Positions 23,275 through 31,983 of a stretch of DNA of 64,000 nucleotides are shown here, piece after piece. The notes beneath the pieces are model-generated. The model saw nothing but the letters and a program-made list of their open reading frames with translations. It did no database searches and was not told the DNA's origin. The DNA comes from Nonomuraea wenchangensis (GTDB lineage: Bacteria; Actinomycetota; Actinomycetes; Streptosporangiales; Streptosporangiaceae), in assembly GCF_900111685.1 (NCBI RefSeq), contig NZ_FOHX01000001.1, positions 124,001 to 188,000 on the forward strand, written 5' to 3'. Position 1 is the stretch's first letter. Each line of letters begins with the position of its first letter. The translations under genes and the position numbers were made by a program.

Positions 23275-26200
23275 TCAGTCCGCCGTGGCGGCGAGCCGGT
23301 CGTCCACCTGGGCGAGCAGCGCCGGGACCGGTGCGCAGACGTCGCAGCGCCGCACCCGTACGGTGCCGTCGCCGTGGGCCGTGGCCAGCAGCCGGCCGTC
23401 GCGGCTGAACTCGACGGCTTCGACGGTCGCGGCGAACCCGCCGACGACGATCGGAGGGGAGGCGGTGTCGCTCCGCCAGATCCGCACGGTGCCGTCCTTG
23501 CCCGCTCCGGCCACCCAGCGTCCGTCCGGGCTGAAGGCGACGTACCACACCATATTCGGGCTGCCGCGCTGCACCAGAGGCTCGCCCCCGCCCGTGGTGG
23601 ACCAGATCCGCACGGTGCCGTCGGTGCCGGCGCCCGCCACCCGGCGGCCGTCGGGGCTGAAGGCGACGGCCCACACGAGACCTTCGTGGCCGCGCAGGAT
23701 CAGCGGGGCCGTGGCGCCGGTGGCGTCCCAGATCCTGACGGTGCCGTCCTGCCCGCCGGTGGCCACGTGCCGCCCGTCGGGGCTGAACGCGGCGAACCTG
23801 ATCTGCCGGGCGTCGGCCCTGAACAGGAGAGGCGGCCGTCCCGGGTCCGCCGTGTCCCAGATCCGGAGCGTGCCGTCCGCGCCCGCGCCGGCCACCCGCC
23901 GCCCGTCGGGACTGAACGAGGCGCTCCACACGACCCCGTCGTGCCCGCGCAGGACCATCGGGTCGCCCGCGCCGTCGACCTCCCAGATCCGGATCGTGCC
24001 GTCCCTGCTCGCGCCGGCGACCCGCCGCCCGTCGCGGCTCACCGCGAGCCCCACCACCTCGTCGGTGTGGCCGCGCAGCGCCCGGTGCGCGCCCGTCGTC
24101 GGCTCCCAGATCCGAACGGTCCTGTCCACGCCGCCGGTGACCACGCGCCCGTCGGGGGAGAAACCGACGGCCAGCGCCGCGCCGTCGTGCCCGCGCAGCA
24201 CCGCCGGGTCGCCCGTCCCCCTCGGGTCCCAGACCCGTACGGTGCCGTCCTCGCCCGCCGTGGCCAGCCGGCGCCCGTCCGCGCTGAACGACGCCTCCCA
24301 CACCACCCGCTGGTGGCCGCGCAGCACGAGAGGGTCTCCACCGCCGTCCGGGGACCAGACGCGAACCGTGGAATCGTCGCCGGTGGTCGCCAGCCGGTGT
24401 CCGTCGCGGCTGAACGCCATGCCCTCGGCCGTGCCCTCGTGCCGGAACACGAGAGGCGGGCTCTCCCGCTGGTCGAGCCGCCAGACACGGGCGGCGCCGT
24501 CCGTGCTGGTGCTCGCCAGGCGGCGCCCGTCGGGACTGAAGCCCACGTTCTTCACGACGCCCCCGTGCCCACGCAGCAGGAGCGGCGCGTCCGGGCCCGC
24601 CAGGTCCCAGATCCGTACGGTGCCGTCCTCGCCACCGGCGGCGAGGCGGCGTCCGTCGGGGCTGAACGCGACCCCGACGACCGCGCCCTCGGGCCCGCGC
24701 AGGACCCGTGGGCCGCCGCCGTCCCCGAGGCTCCAGATCCGTACGGTGCCGTCGTCACCGGCGCCGGCCACGGCGCGGCCGTCGGGGCTGAAGGCCACGT
24801 TCCACACCGCGCCCGCATGTCCGGTCAGCTTCACCGTCGCCTCGGGGCGTTCCAGGTCCCACACCCTGACCGTGCCGTCCAGGCCGGCGGTCGCCAGCCT
24901 GGACCCGTCGGGACTGAACACGGGGCTCCACACCTCGCCCTGGTGCCCGCGCAGCACGGCCGGGGCCTCGGGCGACACTCCCCCGCCGGACCAGGACCAC
25001 ACCCGGACCAGGCCGTCCGCGCTGGTGACGGCCAGGCGGGCGTCGCCGGGGCTGAAGGCCACGCCCAGCGCGCGCCCCAGACCAGGAAGCGTGGCGAGCA
25101 GGTGGTCATCGGCGATCCCCTGCCGGAGGACCCCCTCCGCCTCGGCGGTCGGCCACAGCGCGTACGCCTGCTTGGCGAGCCGCAGCGCCTGCTTCGGGTC
25201 CAGGTGCAGCTGGCCCCGCGCCTCGGCCGCGATCTGCCGGGAGAGCGCGATGTCCCTCTGCTCCGTGGCCTCGTGAGCCTGGCCGAGGGCGAGGCAGGCG
25301 AGCAGCGTCATCGCCACCACGGCCGCCGTGAGCCCGGTCAGCGCCAGCCGTACGCGCCGCCGTCCCGCCGTGCGCGCGGCTTCCTCGCGTCGCCCGCTCG
25401 CCTCCAGGAACTCCCGCTCCAGCGAGTTCAGCCGGTGCGTCCTGTCCCCTTCCCACACCGCCAGCCGGCTCCCGCGGAAGAGGAAGGCGTCGTCGCGGCC
25501 GTGCTCCTCCCACTCCGCGACGGCCTCGGTCAGCCGGCGGTGCGCCCGCAGCGCCTCACGGTCCTCCTCCAGCCAGGAACGCAGCCGCGGCCAGCCGCGG
25601 ATGAGCGCCTCGTGCGCGATGGTCACGCAGCTCTCGTCGACGATCACCAGCCGTGCCGCGATGGCCTTGTCCAGCACCGCCGCCACGGCGTCACCGTCCG
25701 GCCCGCCCCACCGGCCGGGAAGCTCCCCGGCCCCGTCGAGCAGCTCGTCGCGAGGCGCGCGCCGCCGGGTGTCCTCCGTCCCGTCCCCGGGGACGGTCAG
25801 CCGCAGGAACATCTGCCGGACGATCTCGCGTCCCTGCGCGTCCAGCTCGCCGTACACGTGCTCGGCGGTCTGCGCGATCGCCCCCCGCACCCCGCCGGCG
25901 GCGAGGTAGGCGGCCACGGTCAGCGCCGGGCCGGTGCGCCGCCTCCACGTCTCCAGCAGCGCGTGGGAGACGAGGGAGAGCGCGCCCGGCTGCCCCTGCG
26001 CCTCGTTCACGACCAGCTCGACCAGTTCGGCCTCGACCGCCAGGCCCGCCCGTTCGGCGGGGCCCGTCACCACCCGCCGCAGGTCCTCCTCCTCCATCGG
26101 GCCGACGATGAGCTGGTTGTCCTGCAGCACCGACGCCAGGCCGGGCAGCTCGGCGCATCGCGCGTAGAAGTCGGCCCGCATGCCGGCGACGACGTGCGTG

Positions 26201-26934
26201 CGCGGCTCCCGCGCCAGCGCGAGCAGCGCCGAGACGAACGCCGTCCGCTCGCCCTCATCGCGGCAGAGGGTGAACACCTCCTCGAACTGGTCCACGATGA
26301 CGACCAGCCGCGTCCCGGCCGGCCAGCCGGCCACGAACCGGGCGGCGGCGCGCGGCAGGTCGTCCTCCCCGAGATGGACGGCCAGTGCCCGCAGCGGGTG
26401 CTCGCCCGGGACCATGACGACGGCGGGCCACTCCGCGCCGTCGGCGGTGATCCCCTGGCGCAGCGCGGGCAGGAGGCCGGCGCGGAGCAGAGAGGACTTC
26501 CCGCTTCCTGACGTGCCCATGACGGCGAGGAAGGGCGTCCCCGGCAGCCTGTCGCACAGCTCACGCACCAGCCGCTCACGCCCGAAGTACCACCTCGCGT
26601 CCTCCGGCTGGAACGCCACCAGCCCGCGGTAGGGCGCGACCTCCTCGGCCGAGGGCGGGACGTCGCCCTCCAGTTCCCGCATCAGCAGGTGCCAGCGCGC
26701 CTCCCACTCCGACCGGTCGCCGCCGCACGCCACCGCGTACCCCAGGGTGACCGGCAGGGTCGGCGCCACCCGCCCGCCCGCCGCTTCGGAAAGCGCCGTT
26801 ACCGAGAAACGCGCGCGTTTGGCCAGCTCCCGATAACTCGGCTTACCGGCCTTGTCCCTTAATCGCCGAAGCTCTGCGGCGAACCGGTGCAATGGATTGT
26901 TCTCCGGATCGAGCGCACGCTCTGGCCGCCCCAA
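23275..26934 (-). CDS. HTH-STAND NTPase with 14 WD40 repeats
   Basis: This 1219-residue protein has an N-terminal XRE-type helix-turn-helix (about 14-75, 'PSYRELAKRARFSVTALS'). An nSTAND-type NTPase (about 100-420) follows, with Walker A 'GTSGSGKSS' and Walker B 'RLVVIVDQFEEVF'. Next come a helical region, one membrane-like segment ('ALTGLTAAVVAMTLLACLAL', near residue 550), and 14 WD40 repeats of the form 'FSPDGRRVAGAG.DGTVRIW', enough for two seven-bladed propellers. The WD repeats probably bind a partner that triggers the NTPase; the HTH may bind DNA. The start is TTG 26934 with GGGGGAAG upstream. Related STAND proteins act in signalling or phage defence; the role here is unproven. Confidence 0.9.
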   Translation of the reverse strand: MGRPERALDPENNPLHRFAAELRRLRDKAGKPSYRELAKRARFSVTALSEAAGGRVAPTLPVTLGYAVACGGDRSEWEARWHLLMRELEGDVPPSAEEVAPYRGLVAFQPEDARWYFGRERLVRELCDRLPGTPFLAVMGTSGSGKSSLLRAGLLPALRQGITADGAEWPAVVMVPGEHPLRALAVHLGEDDLPRAAARFVAGWPAGTRLVVIVDQFEEVFTLCRDEGERTAFVSALLALAREPRTHVVAGMRADFYARCAELPGLASVLQDNQLIVGPMEEEDLRRVVTGPAERAGLAVEAELVELVVNEAQGQPGALSLVSHALLETWRRRTGPALTVAAYLAAGGVRGAIAQTAEHVYGELDAQGREIVRQMFLRLTVPGDGTEDTRRRAPRDELLDGAGELPGRWGGPDGDAVAAVLDKAIAARLVIVDESCVTIAHEALIRGWPRLRSWLEEDREALRAHRRLTEAVAEWEEHGRDDAFLFRGSRLAVWEGDRTHRLNSLEREFLEASGRREEAARTAGRRRVRLALTGLTAAVVAMTLLACLALGQAHEATEQRDIALSRQIAAEARGQLHLDPKQALRLAKQAYALWPTAEAEGVLRQGIADDHLLATLPGLGRALGVAFSPGDARLAVTSADGLVRVWSWSGGGVSPEAPAVLRGHQGEVWSPVFSPDGSRLATAGLDGTVRVWDLERPEATVKLTGHAGAVWNVAFSPDGRAVAGAGDDGTVRIWSLGDGGGPRVLRGPEGAVVGVAFSPDGRRLAAGGEDGTVRIWDLAGPDAPLLLRGHGGVVKNVGFSPDGRRLASTSTDGAARVWRLDQRESPPLVFRHEGTAEGMAFSRDGHRLATTGDDSTVRVWSPDGGGDPLVLRGHQRVVWEASFSADGRRLATAGEDGTVRVWDPRGTGDPAVLRGHDGAALAVGFSPDGRVVTGGVDRTVRIWEPTTGAHRALRGHTDEVVGLAVSRDGRRVAGASRDGTIRIWEVDGAGDPMVLRGHDGVVWSASFSPDGRRVAGAGADGTLRIWDTADPGRPPLLFRADARQIRFAAFSPDGRHVATGGQDGTVRIWDATGATAPLILRGHEGLVWAVAFSPDGRRVAGAGTDGTVRIWSTTGGGEPLVQRGSPNMVWYVAFSPDGRWVAGAGKDGTVRIWRSDTASPPIVVGGFAATVEAVEFSRDGRLLATAHGDGTVRVRRCDVCAPVPALLAQVDDRLAATAD

Positions 26935-26955
26935 TGACTTTCACTTCCCCCGCAA

Positions 26956-26992
26956 AAGCTGATGACTTCATCCCCGAATCAGCTTGATCATA
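26956..26992 (-). promoter_or_regulatory. Probable promoter and operator of the WD40 regulator gene
   Basis: On the minus strand a good -10 element TATGAT lies at 26992-26987. Directly downstream is an inverted repeat with 8-base arms, AAGCTGAT (26956-26963) and ATCAGCTT (26978-26985), spaced by 14 bases. It covers the expected transcription start, 22 to 51 bases before the TTG codon. Since the gene product begins with a helix-turn-helix, autoregulation through this site is plausible. Confidence 0.5.
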
Positions 26993-27035
26993 CGAGCCGG
27001 TACGGCCCGCGGAACGGGAGAAAAGCCGGCGACCG

Positions 27036-27647
27036 TCAGGCCGACGCCGGCTCCCACACGAAGCCGTCCGGGTCGGTGAAGGGGCCGGCGTCGCCGCCGA
27101 TCACCAGGCGGTGCGAGCCGCTGCCCTCCTGCGGGACGCCGGCGTCCTTGGCGAGGGCGCGGCGCGGGTAGAGCGCCAGCGTGACGGCCGACGACGGGGT
27201 GGCGAACTCGACGTACTTGCCGCCGAAGCTCTTCGCCACGGCCAGGCCGCGCCCGGTGTAGAAGCGCTTGCTCGCCTTGACGTCGGCCACGCCCAGCAGC
27301 AGCGCGACCTGGCCGATGCGGCGGGCGACGGGGGCGGTGTCCTTCTTGGCCGAACTCGCGATCTTGCAGATGGTGCCGTCCGGGGCGCGGACGACGGCGC
27401 CGTACCCCCAGAAGCTCTTCTCGGCCGGCTTGAGGGTCGTCGCGCCGGCGTCCAGGGCGGCGGCGACGAAGGCGTCCACGTCGCCCGGCTGGGACACCAC
27501 GAGGGACAGCGCGAACCCGCGGAAGCCGTCCGTCGGCGACTGCGCGGCCCTCAGGCTCAGGTACGGGCTCAGGCCGAGGGCGTCGTAGAAAGCGCTCGCC
27601 GCGGCCGGGTCGGGTACTTCGAGGGTGACGGTGGTGAAGGCGGTCAT
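27036..27647 (-). CDS. VOC (glyoxalase/bleomycin-resistance) family protein, two-domain
   Basis: This 203-residue protein has two beta-alpha-beta-beta-beta modules: one at residues 1-90 ('VTLEVPDPAAASAFYDALGL') and one at about 110-200 ('RRIGQVALLLGVADVKASKRFY'). The ending 'FTDPDGFVWEPA' is typical of VOC proteins. Members are metal-dependent lyases, dioxygenases or drug binders; the substrate is not evident. AAGGAG lies before ATG 27647. It follows the single-domain VOC gene by 23 bases, presumably one transcript running away from the LuxR-type regulator. Confidence 0.85.
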   Translation of the reverse strand: MTAFTTVTLEVPDPAAASAFYDALGLSPYLSLRAAQSPTDGFRGFALSLVVSQPGDVDAFVAAALDAGATTLKPAEKSFWGYGAVVRAPDGTICKIASSAKKDTAPVARRIGQVALLLGVADVKASKRFYTGRGLAVAKSFGGKYVEFATPSSAVTLALYPRRALAKDAGVPQEGSGSHRLVIGGDAGPFTDPDGFVWEPASA

Positions 27648-27670
27648 GGTCGTTCTCCTTGGTAGAGGGC

Positions 27671-28021
27671 TCACTGGTCCTGGAGGAGGCCGAGGACGTT
27701 GCCGTCGGGGTCGGTGACGGTGGCCACCCGGCGACCGCCGCCGACCTCGTGCGCGGCCTCCCGCACCACGGCCCCGGCGGCGGTGAGCTCGGCCAGCTTG
27801 GCGTCGAGGTCCTCGACGTGCCAGTACGCCACCGGCGTCGTCATGGCCTGCGGCCCGCCGCCCGGCACCAGCCCGATGTGCTGGCCCTCGGCCTCGAAGC
27901 CGACGTAGTAGGGCGAGTCGGCCTGCGGCTGGACGCCGAGCAGGGCCTCGTACACCGCCTTGGCCCTCCCCAGGTCGGACACCGGGTGCAGCACGGTCCT
28001 GATGCCGGAAGTGCCGGTCAT
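27671..28021 (-). CDS. VOC family protein, single domain
   Basis: This 116-residue protein opens with 'VLHPVSDLGRAKAVYEALLG' and ends 'VTDPDGNVLGLLQDQ', the two edges of a VOC module. The His/Glu pattern fits a metal-binding member of the glyoxalase superfamily. GAGGAG lies before ATG 28021. It is the first gene of a two-gene operon diverging from the large LuxR-type regulator at 28155, across a spacer with two palindromes, which suggests control by that regulator. Confidence 0.85.
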   Translation of the reverse strand: MTGTSGIRTVLHPVSDLGRAKAVYEALLGVQPQADSPYYVGFEAEGQHIGLVPGGGPQAMTTPVAYWHVEDLDAKLAELTAAGAVVREAAHEVGGGRRVATVTDPDGNVLGLLQDQ

Positions 28022-28101
28022 GGTCGCTCCTCGTGGTCGTGGGTCGCGTTCGACCCGCTTTCTGCGTGGTCACAGCTTCGCCGCCGGCCCGCCCGCGCCG
28101 C

Positions 28102-28135
28102 ATCCGTGGTGACCACGGATTCTCGGTACGTACCG
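28102..28135. promoter_or_regulatory. Two palindromes between the VOC operon and the LuxR-type regulator
   Basis: ATCCGTGGT-G-ACCACGGAT at 28102-28120 is a perfect 19-base palindrome with 9-base arms. CGGTACGTACCG at 28124-28135 is a second, 12-base palindrome. Both sit in the 133-base divergent spacer, 20-50 bases before the regulator's GTG. Their form suits dimeric regulator binding sites; the binding protein is unproven. Confidence 0.6.
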
Positions 28136-28154
28136 GGTACGGGAAACTAGGACA

Positions 28155-31040
28155 GTGGTGACGGAAGCGGCAGACGCCGAGATCTCCCCTCGGGAAGCCG
28201 AGGTGCTGGGGCTCGTCGGCGACCATCTCAGCAACGCCGAGATCGCGGCCCGGCTGTGCATCTCGATACGCACCGTGGAGAGCCACGTCTCCTCGCTGCT
28301 GCGCAAGCTGGAGGTGCCGGACCGCCGGGCCCTCGCCCGCCGCGCCCCCGTCCGGGGCGGCGCCGCCCCTGACCGTGCGGCGGCGGTCCTGCCGGCCCCG
28401 CTGACCTCGTTCATCGGTCGGGCCCGGGAGCGTTCCAAGCTGGCGGCGCTGCTCAAGGAGCACCGGCAGGTCACCGCGGTCGGCCCCGGCGGGGTGGGCA
28501 AGACCCGGCTGGCGCTGGCGGTGGCGGCGGAGGCCGCCGGCGCCTACCCCGACGGCGTGTGGTTCGCCGACCTGGTGCCGGTCACCGACCCCGGCATGAT
28601 CGCCGCCGCCGTGGCCGGCGCGCTCGGCCTCGGCGAGCAGCCCGGCCGCGACCTGGCCGACTCCGTGGCCGCCGCGCTGGCCGACCGGGACGCGCTCGTC
28701 GTCCTCGACAACTGCGAGCACGTGCTTGACGGGGTGGCGCCGTTCCTCGAACGGCTGCTGGCCACGTGCCCGCGCCTCACGGTGCTGGCGACCAGCCGGG
28801 CGCGGTTGATGGTGCCGTTCGAGCGGGTGTATCCGGTCCCGCCGCTGTCGCTGGACGCCGGGGGCGACTCGGACGCGGTCGCGCTGTTCATGGAGCGGGC
28901 CGCGGCGGTCGGCCGGCCGCTCGACGCGGCGCTGCGCGGCCAGATCGCCGCCGTCTGCGCGCGGCTGGACGGGATGGCGCTGGCGATCGAGCTGGCCGCG
29001 GCCCGCTGCCCCACCCTCGGGCTGGACGGCATCACCGCGGCACTCTCCCACCCGTTGCGGATGCTCACCGGCGGCTCCCGCGCCGACGAACGGCACCGGT
29101 CGGTACGGGCGGCGCTCGACTGGAGCCATGCCCTGCTGGAGCCGGCCGACCGGGCGCTGCTGCGCCGGGTGTCGGTGTTCGCGGCGCCGTTCACCGTCGC
29201 CGCGGCGGCGGAGGTGGCGGGGGTCGAGGACGGCCTCGCCGCCGACGGGCTGGCCCGGCTCGCCGAGCAGAGCCTGCTGGTGGTGGCGGCGGCGCCGGAC
29301 GGCACGGAGTACCGCGCGCTGGAGACCATCCGCCAGTACGCCGCCGAGCGGCTCGCCGAGGCCGGCGAGCCCGGCGAGGTCCGCTCCCGGCACCTGCGCT
29401 GGTGCCTGGCGCGGGCCGCCGGGCTGGAGGTGGCCCGGCCGGACTGGCGGGTCAGGTTCGACCAGGTCGCCGACGACCTGCGTGCGGCCCTGGCCTGGGC
29501 GGCCGAGCAGCCGGAGCGGCGCGCGGACGCCTTCGGGCTCGCCCGCCGGCTCGCGGAGCTGGCCTTCACCCGCAACCTGACCGGCGAGTCCCAGCGCCGC
29601 TTCGAGCAGGCGGCGGCGCTCGCGGCCGGTCCCGCCGAGAGCGCGGCGATGCTCCGGCAGGCCGCCGCCGTGGCCGGCTGCCGGGCGGCGGGCGACGACA
29701 TGTACCGCCTGCGCCTCGCCGCCGCATCGGCCGCCCGCGACGCGGGCGACTCGGCCGGGGCCGCCGTGGACCTGGCGACCGCCGCGACGATGGCGTTCCG
29801 GTACTGGGCCACGTTCGTCCGGATACCGTCCCGAGAGGAGGCCCTCGCCCTGCTGACCGACGCACGAAAGGCCGCCGCCGGCGACCGGACCACGCGGTCC
29901 AGTGGCGCCCCGGCCACGCAGGCGCCGCAGGTCGGGGACGATCCGGCCGAGCAGGCCACGCCGGCCGGGGGCGATCCCGGCGCGTTGGCGGCGGTGGCGT
30001 TGGCGGAGGCGGCTGTGGTTGCCGATGCGTTCGGGGCCGTGCAGGGGCCCGCTGACAACGTCGCGGTGCCGGAGACGATCGCGCGCGCCGAGCGGGCGGT
30101 CGAGCTGGCCGCCAGGACCGGCGACCCGCTCGCCGAGTCGGCCGCGCTCGACGCGCTCACCTGCGCGCACATCTGGGCCGGCGACACCTTCGCCGCCGCC
30201 GCCAGATCCCGGCGGCGGGTCACGCTCCTGTCGTCCCTGCCGCCCTCGCCGGCCGTCACCCACGAACTGATCGACGCGCTCGGCATGGTCACCGAGGCCA
30301 CGCTCGGCGCGGGGGACATGCCGGACGCCTGCCGGTGGGCGCGGCAGCTCGACGGGCACCCGTCGCTGGCGGAGGTCGGTCACCGGGCGCCGCTGATGGT
30401 GGACGCGCTGGCGGGCAACGTCGAGGAGGTGCTGGCCGGCAGCGTACGGCTGCTCGACGCCTGGCGTCGGGCGGGCAGCCCCGCGCGAGCCCACCTCGGG
30501 CCGGCGGTGGCCGCCGTGGCGATGGTCCACGGCCTGCGCGACGACCACGACGCCCAGCGCGGCTGGCGGGAGATCCTGGACCGGCTCGACGTCTCGGCGG
30601 AGCGCGCCCACGGCTATGCGGCGGTCTTCGACGGCATGCTGCTGCTGCACCGCGGGCAGGCCCGGGACGCCCTGGAACGGATGGCCCCCGAGGCGAGCGA
30701 GGTCTGGAAGTGGGTGAGCTGGATCTGGCACCACTGGTACGTCGCCCTGCGCACCGAGGCCGTCGTGCTCGCCGGCGACCCCGACGCCCGCCGCCACGTG
30801 ACCGAGGCGAGAGTCGCCGTGGCCGGGAACCCGGTCGCCGAGGCGCTCGTGGCGCGGGCCGCGGCCGTGCTCGACGGTGACCGGGACGCGCTGCTCGCCA
30901 CGGCGGACGCCTTCGACGCGGCCGGCTGCCCCTACCAGTCCGCGCGTACCCTGCTGCTCGCCGGAGGGGAGCACGCCGGGCGCGGGACGGCCGCGTTCGC
31001 CGCGCTCGGCCTGGCCCCGAAGGCCGTGAGCCTCTGGTGA
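28155..31040 (+). CDS. Large ATPase regulator with N-terminal LuxR-type HTH
   Basis: This 961-residue protein has a LuxR/GerE helix-turn-helix at its N-terminus (about 8-65, 'SPREAEVLGLVGDHLSNAEIAARL', split here only by its repeats of Ala/Leu). An AAA/NB-ARC-like ATPase follows, with Walker A 'GPGGVGKT' at about 110-117 and Walker B 'ALVVLDNCEHV'. The long C-terminal half is Ala-rich and helical, probably TPR-like. This order (HTH first) differs from classical LAL/MalT regulators, where HTH is last. It likely senses a ligand via the helical half and controls the divergent VOC genes. The start is GTG 28155 or the adjacent GTG 28158. Confidence 0.85.
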   Translation: MVTEAADAEISPREAEVLGLVGDHLSNAEIAARLCISIRTVESHVSSLLRKLEVPDRRALARRAPVRGGAAPDRAAAVLPAPLTSFIGRARERSKLAALLKEHRQVTAVGPGGVGKTRLALAVAAEAAGAYPDGVWFADLVPVTDPGMIAAAVAGALGLGEQPGRDLADSVAAALADRDALVVLDNCEHVLDGVAPFLERLLATCPRLTVLATSRARLMVPFERVYPVPPLSLDAGGDSDAVALFMERAAAVGRPLDAALRGQIAAVCARLDGMALAIELAAARCPTLGLDGITAALSHPLRMLTGGSRADERHRSVRAALDWSHALLEPADRALLRRVSVFAAPFTVAAAAEVAGVEDGLAADGLARLAEQSLLVVAAAPDGTEYRALETIRQYAAERLAEAGEPGEVRSRHLRWCLARAAGLEVARPDWRVRFDQVADDLRAALAWAAEQPERRADAFGLARRLAELAFTRNLTGESQRRFEQAAALAAGPAESAAMLRQAAAVAGCRAAGDDMYRLRLAAASAARDAGDSAGAAVDLATAATMAFRYWATFVRIPSREEALALLTDARKAAAGDRTTRSSGAPATQAPQVGDDPAEQATPAGGDPGALAAVALAEAAVVADAFGAVQGPADNVAVPETIARAERAVELAARTGDPLAESAALDALTCAHIWAGDTFAAAARSRRRVTLLSSLPPSPAVTHELIDALGMVTEATLGAGDMPDACRWARQLDGHPSLAEVGHRAPLMVDALAGNVEEVLAGSVRLLDAWRRAGSPARAHLGPAVAAVAMVHGLRDDHDAQRGWREILDRLDVSAERAHGYAAVFDGMLLLHRGQARDALERMAPEASEVWKWVSWIWHHWYVALRTEAVVLAGDPDARRHVTEARVAVAGNPVAEALVARAAAVLDGDRDALLATADAFDAAGCPYQSARTLLLAGGEHAGRGTAAFAALGLAPKAVSLW

Positions 31041-31090
31041 GCCGCCGCGATCCCGTTCATCTCGGGCTGGGCCGGGAACAGTACGGTGTC

Positions 31091-31112
31091 CGCGTCCGCC
31101 CCCACGGACGCG
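31091..31112 (+). terminator. GC-rich hairpin between the regulator and nadE
   Basis: The arms CGCGTCCG (31091-31098) and CGGACGCG (31105-31112) enclose a six-base loop. It lies 50 bases after the regulator's stop and 34 bases before nadE. It is a plausible factor-independent terminator without a T-run, or a leader element of nadE. Confidence 0.45.
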
Positions 31113-31146
31113 TCGCGAACAACCCCCGACCGACCGAGGAGCAGAC

Positions 31147-31977
31147 TTGACCGCCCCCGCCCCCACGTCCCAGCAGCAGGAGATCGCCAAGGAGCTCCAG
31201 GTGAGCGCGTCCTTCGAGGCCGCGGCGGAGGCCGAGCGCCGGGTCGCCTTCCTCGCCGCGCAGCTCGCCGCCTCCGACCGGCGCGCGCTGGTGCTGGGCA
31301 TCAGCGGCGGCGTCGACTCCACCGTGGCGGGCCGGCTGTGCCAGCTCGCGGCCGAACGGGTCCGCGGGTTGGGGCGGGAGGCGACGTTCATCGCGATGCG
31401 GCTGCCGTACGGCGTGCAGGCCGACGAGCGGGACGCCCAGCTCGCGCTGGAGTTCATCCGGCCCGACCGGGTCATGACGGTGGACGTGAAGCCCGCGAGC
31501 GACGCCTCGCTGGAGGCGGTGCTGGCCGCCGGCCTGGCCTTCCGCGACGAACGGCACCAGGATTTCGTGCTCGGCAACGTCAAGGCCCGCCAGCGCATGA
31601 TCGTCCAGTACACGGTGGCCAACGCGCACGACGGCCTGGTGGTGGGCACTGACCAGGCCGCCGAGGCGATTTCCGGCTTCTACACCAAATATGGTGACGG
31701 CGCCGCCGACGTGGTCCCGCTCGCCGGCCTCACCAAGCGCCGGGTGCGGGCGATCGGCGACACGCTGGGCGCGCCGGCCGCCCTCGTGCGCAAGGTCCCC
31801 ACCGCCGACCTGGAGACGCTGAACCCCGGCGTGGCCGACGAGGACGTGCTCGGCGTCTCCTACGACACCATCGACGACTTCCTGGAGGGCGAGCCGGTCG
31901 ACGACGCCGCGCTCACCGTGCTGATCGACCGCTACCGGCTCACGGAGCACAAGCGCCGCCCGCCGATCACGCCCTGA
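31147..31977 (+). CDS. nadE: NH3-dependent NAD synthetase
   Basis: This 276-residue enzyme makes NAD from deamido-NAD, ammonia and ATP. The PP-loop 'GISGGVDST' (51-59) binds ATP. 'GNVKARQRM', 'GTDQAAEAISGFYTKYGDG' and the ending 'EHKRRPP' are NadE signatures. There is no glutaminase domain, so it must use free ammonia; the length equals the single-domain bacterial type. GAGGAG with good spacing supports the TTG start at 31147. It ends 6 bases from the convergent aldo/keto reductase. Confidence 0.94.
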   Translation: MTAPAPTSQQQEIAKELQVSASFEAAAEAERRVAFLAAQLAASDRRALVLGISGGVDSTVAGRLCQLAAERVRGLGREATFIAMRLPYGVQADERDAQLALEFIRPDRVMTVDVKPASDASLEAVLAAGLAFRDERHQDFVLGNVKARQRMIVQYTVANAHDGLVVGTDQAAEAISGFYTKYGDGAADVVPLAGLTKRRVRAIGDTLGAPAALVRKVPTADLETLNPGVADEDVLGVSYDTIDDFLEGEPVDDAALTVLIDRYRLTEHKRRPPITP

Positions 31978-31983
31978 ACCCCT

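Noticed and set aside
23275..26934. Treating the WD40 repeats as a DNA repeat array.
   Set aside because: The repeats are protein-level with divergent codons, and the frame is intact across all 14.
27648..31649. A very long open frame on the minus strand opposite the LuxR-type regulator and nadE.
   Set aside because: It lacks domain signatures and is Arg/Gly/Pro/His-rich, as expected for the antisense of GC-rich coding DNA; only its end (27036-27647) is a real VOC gene.
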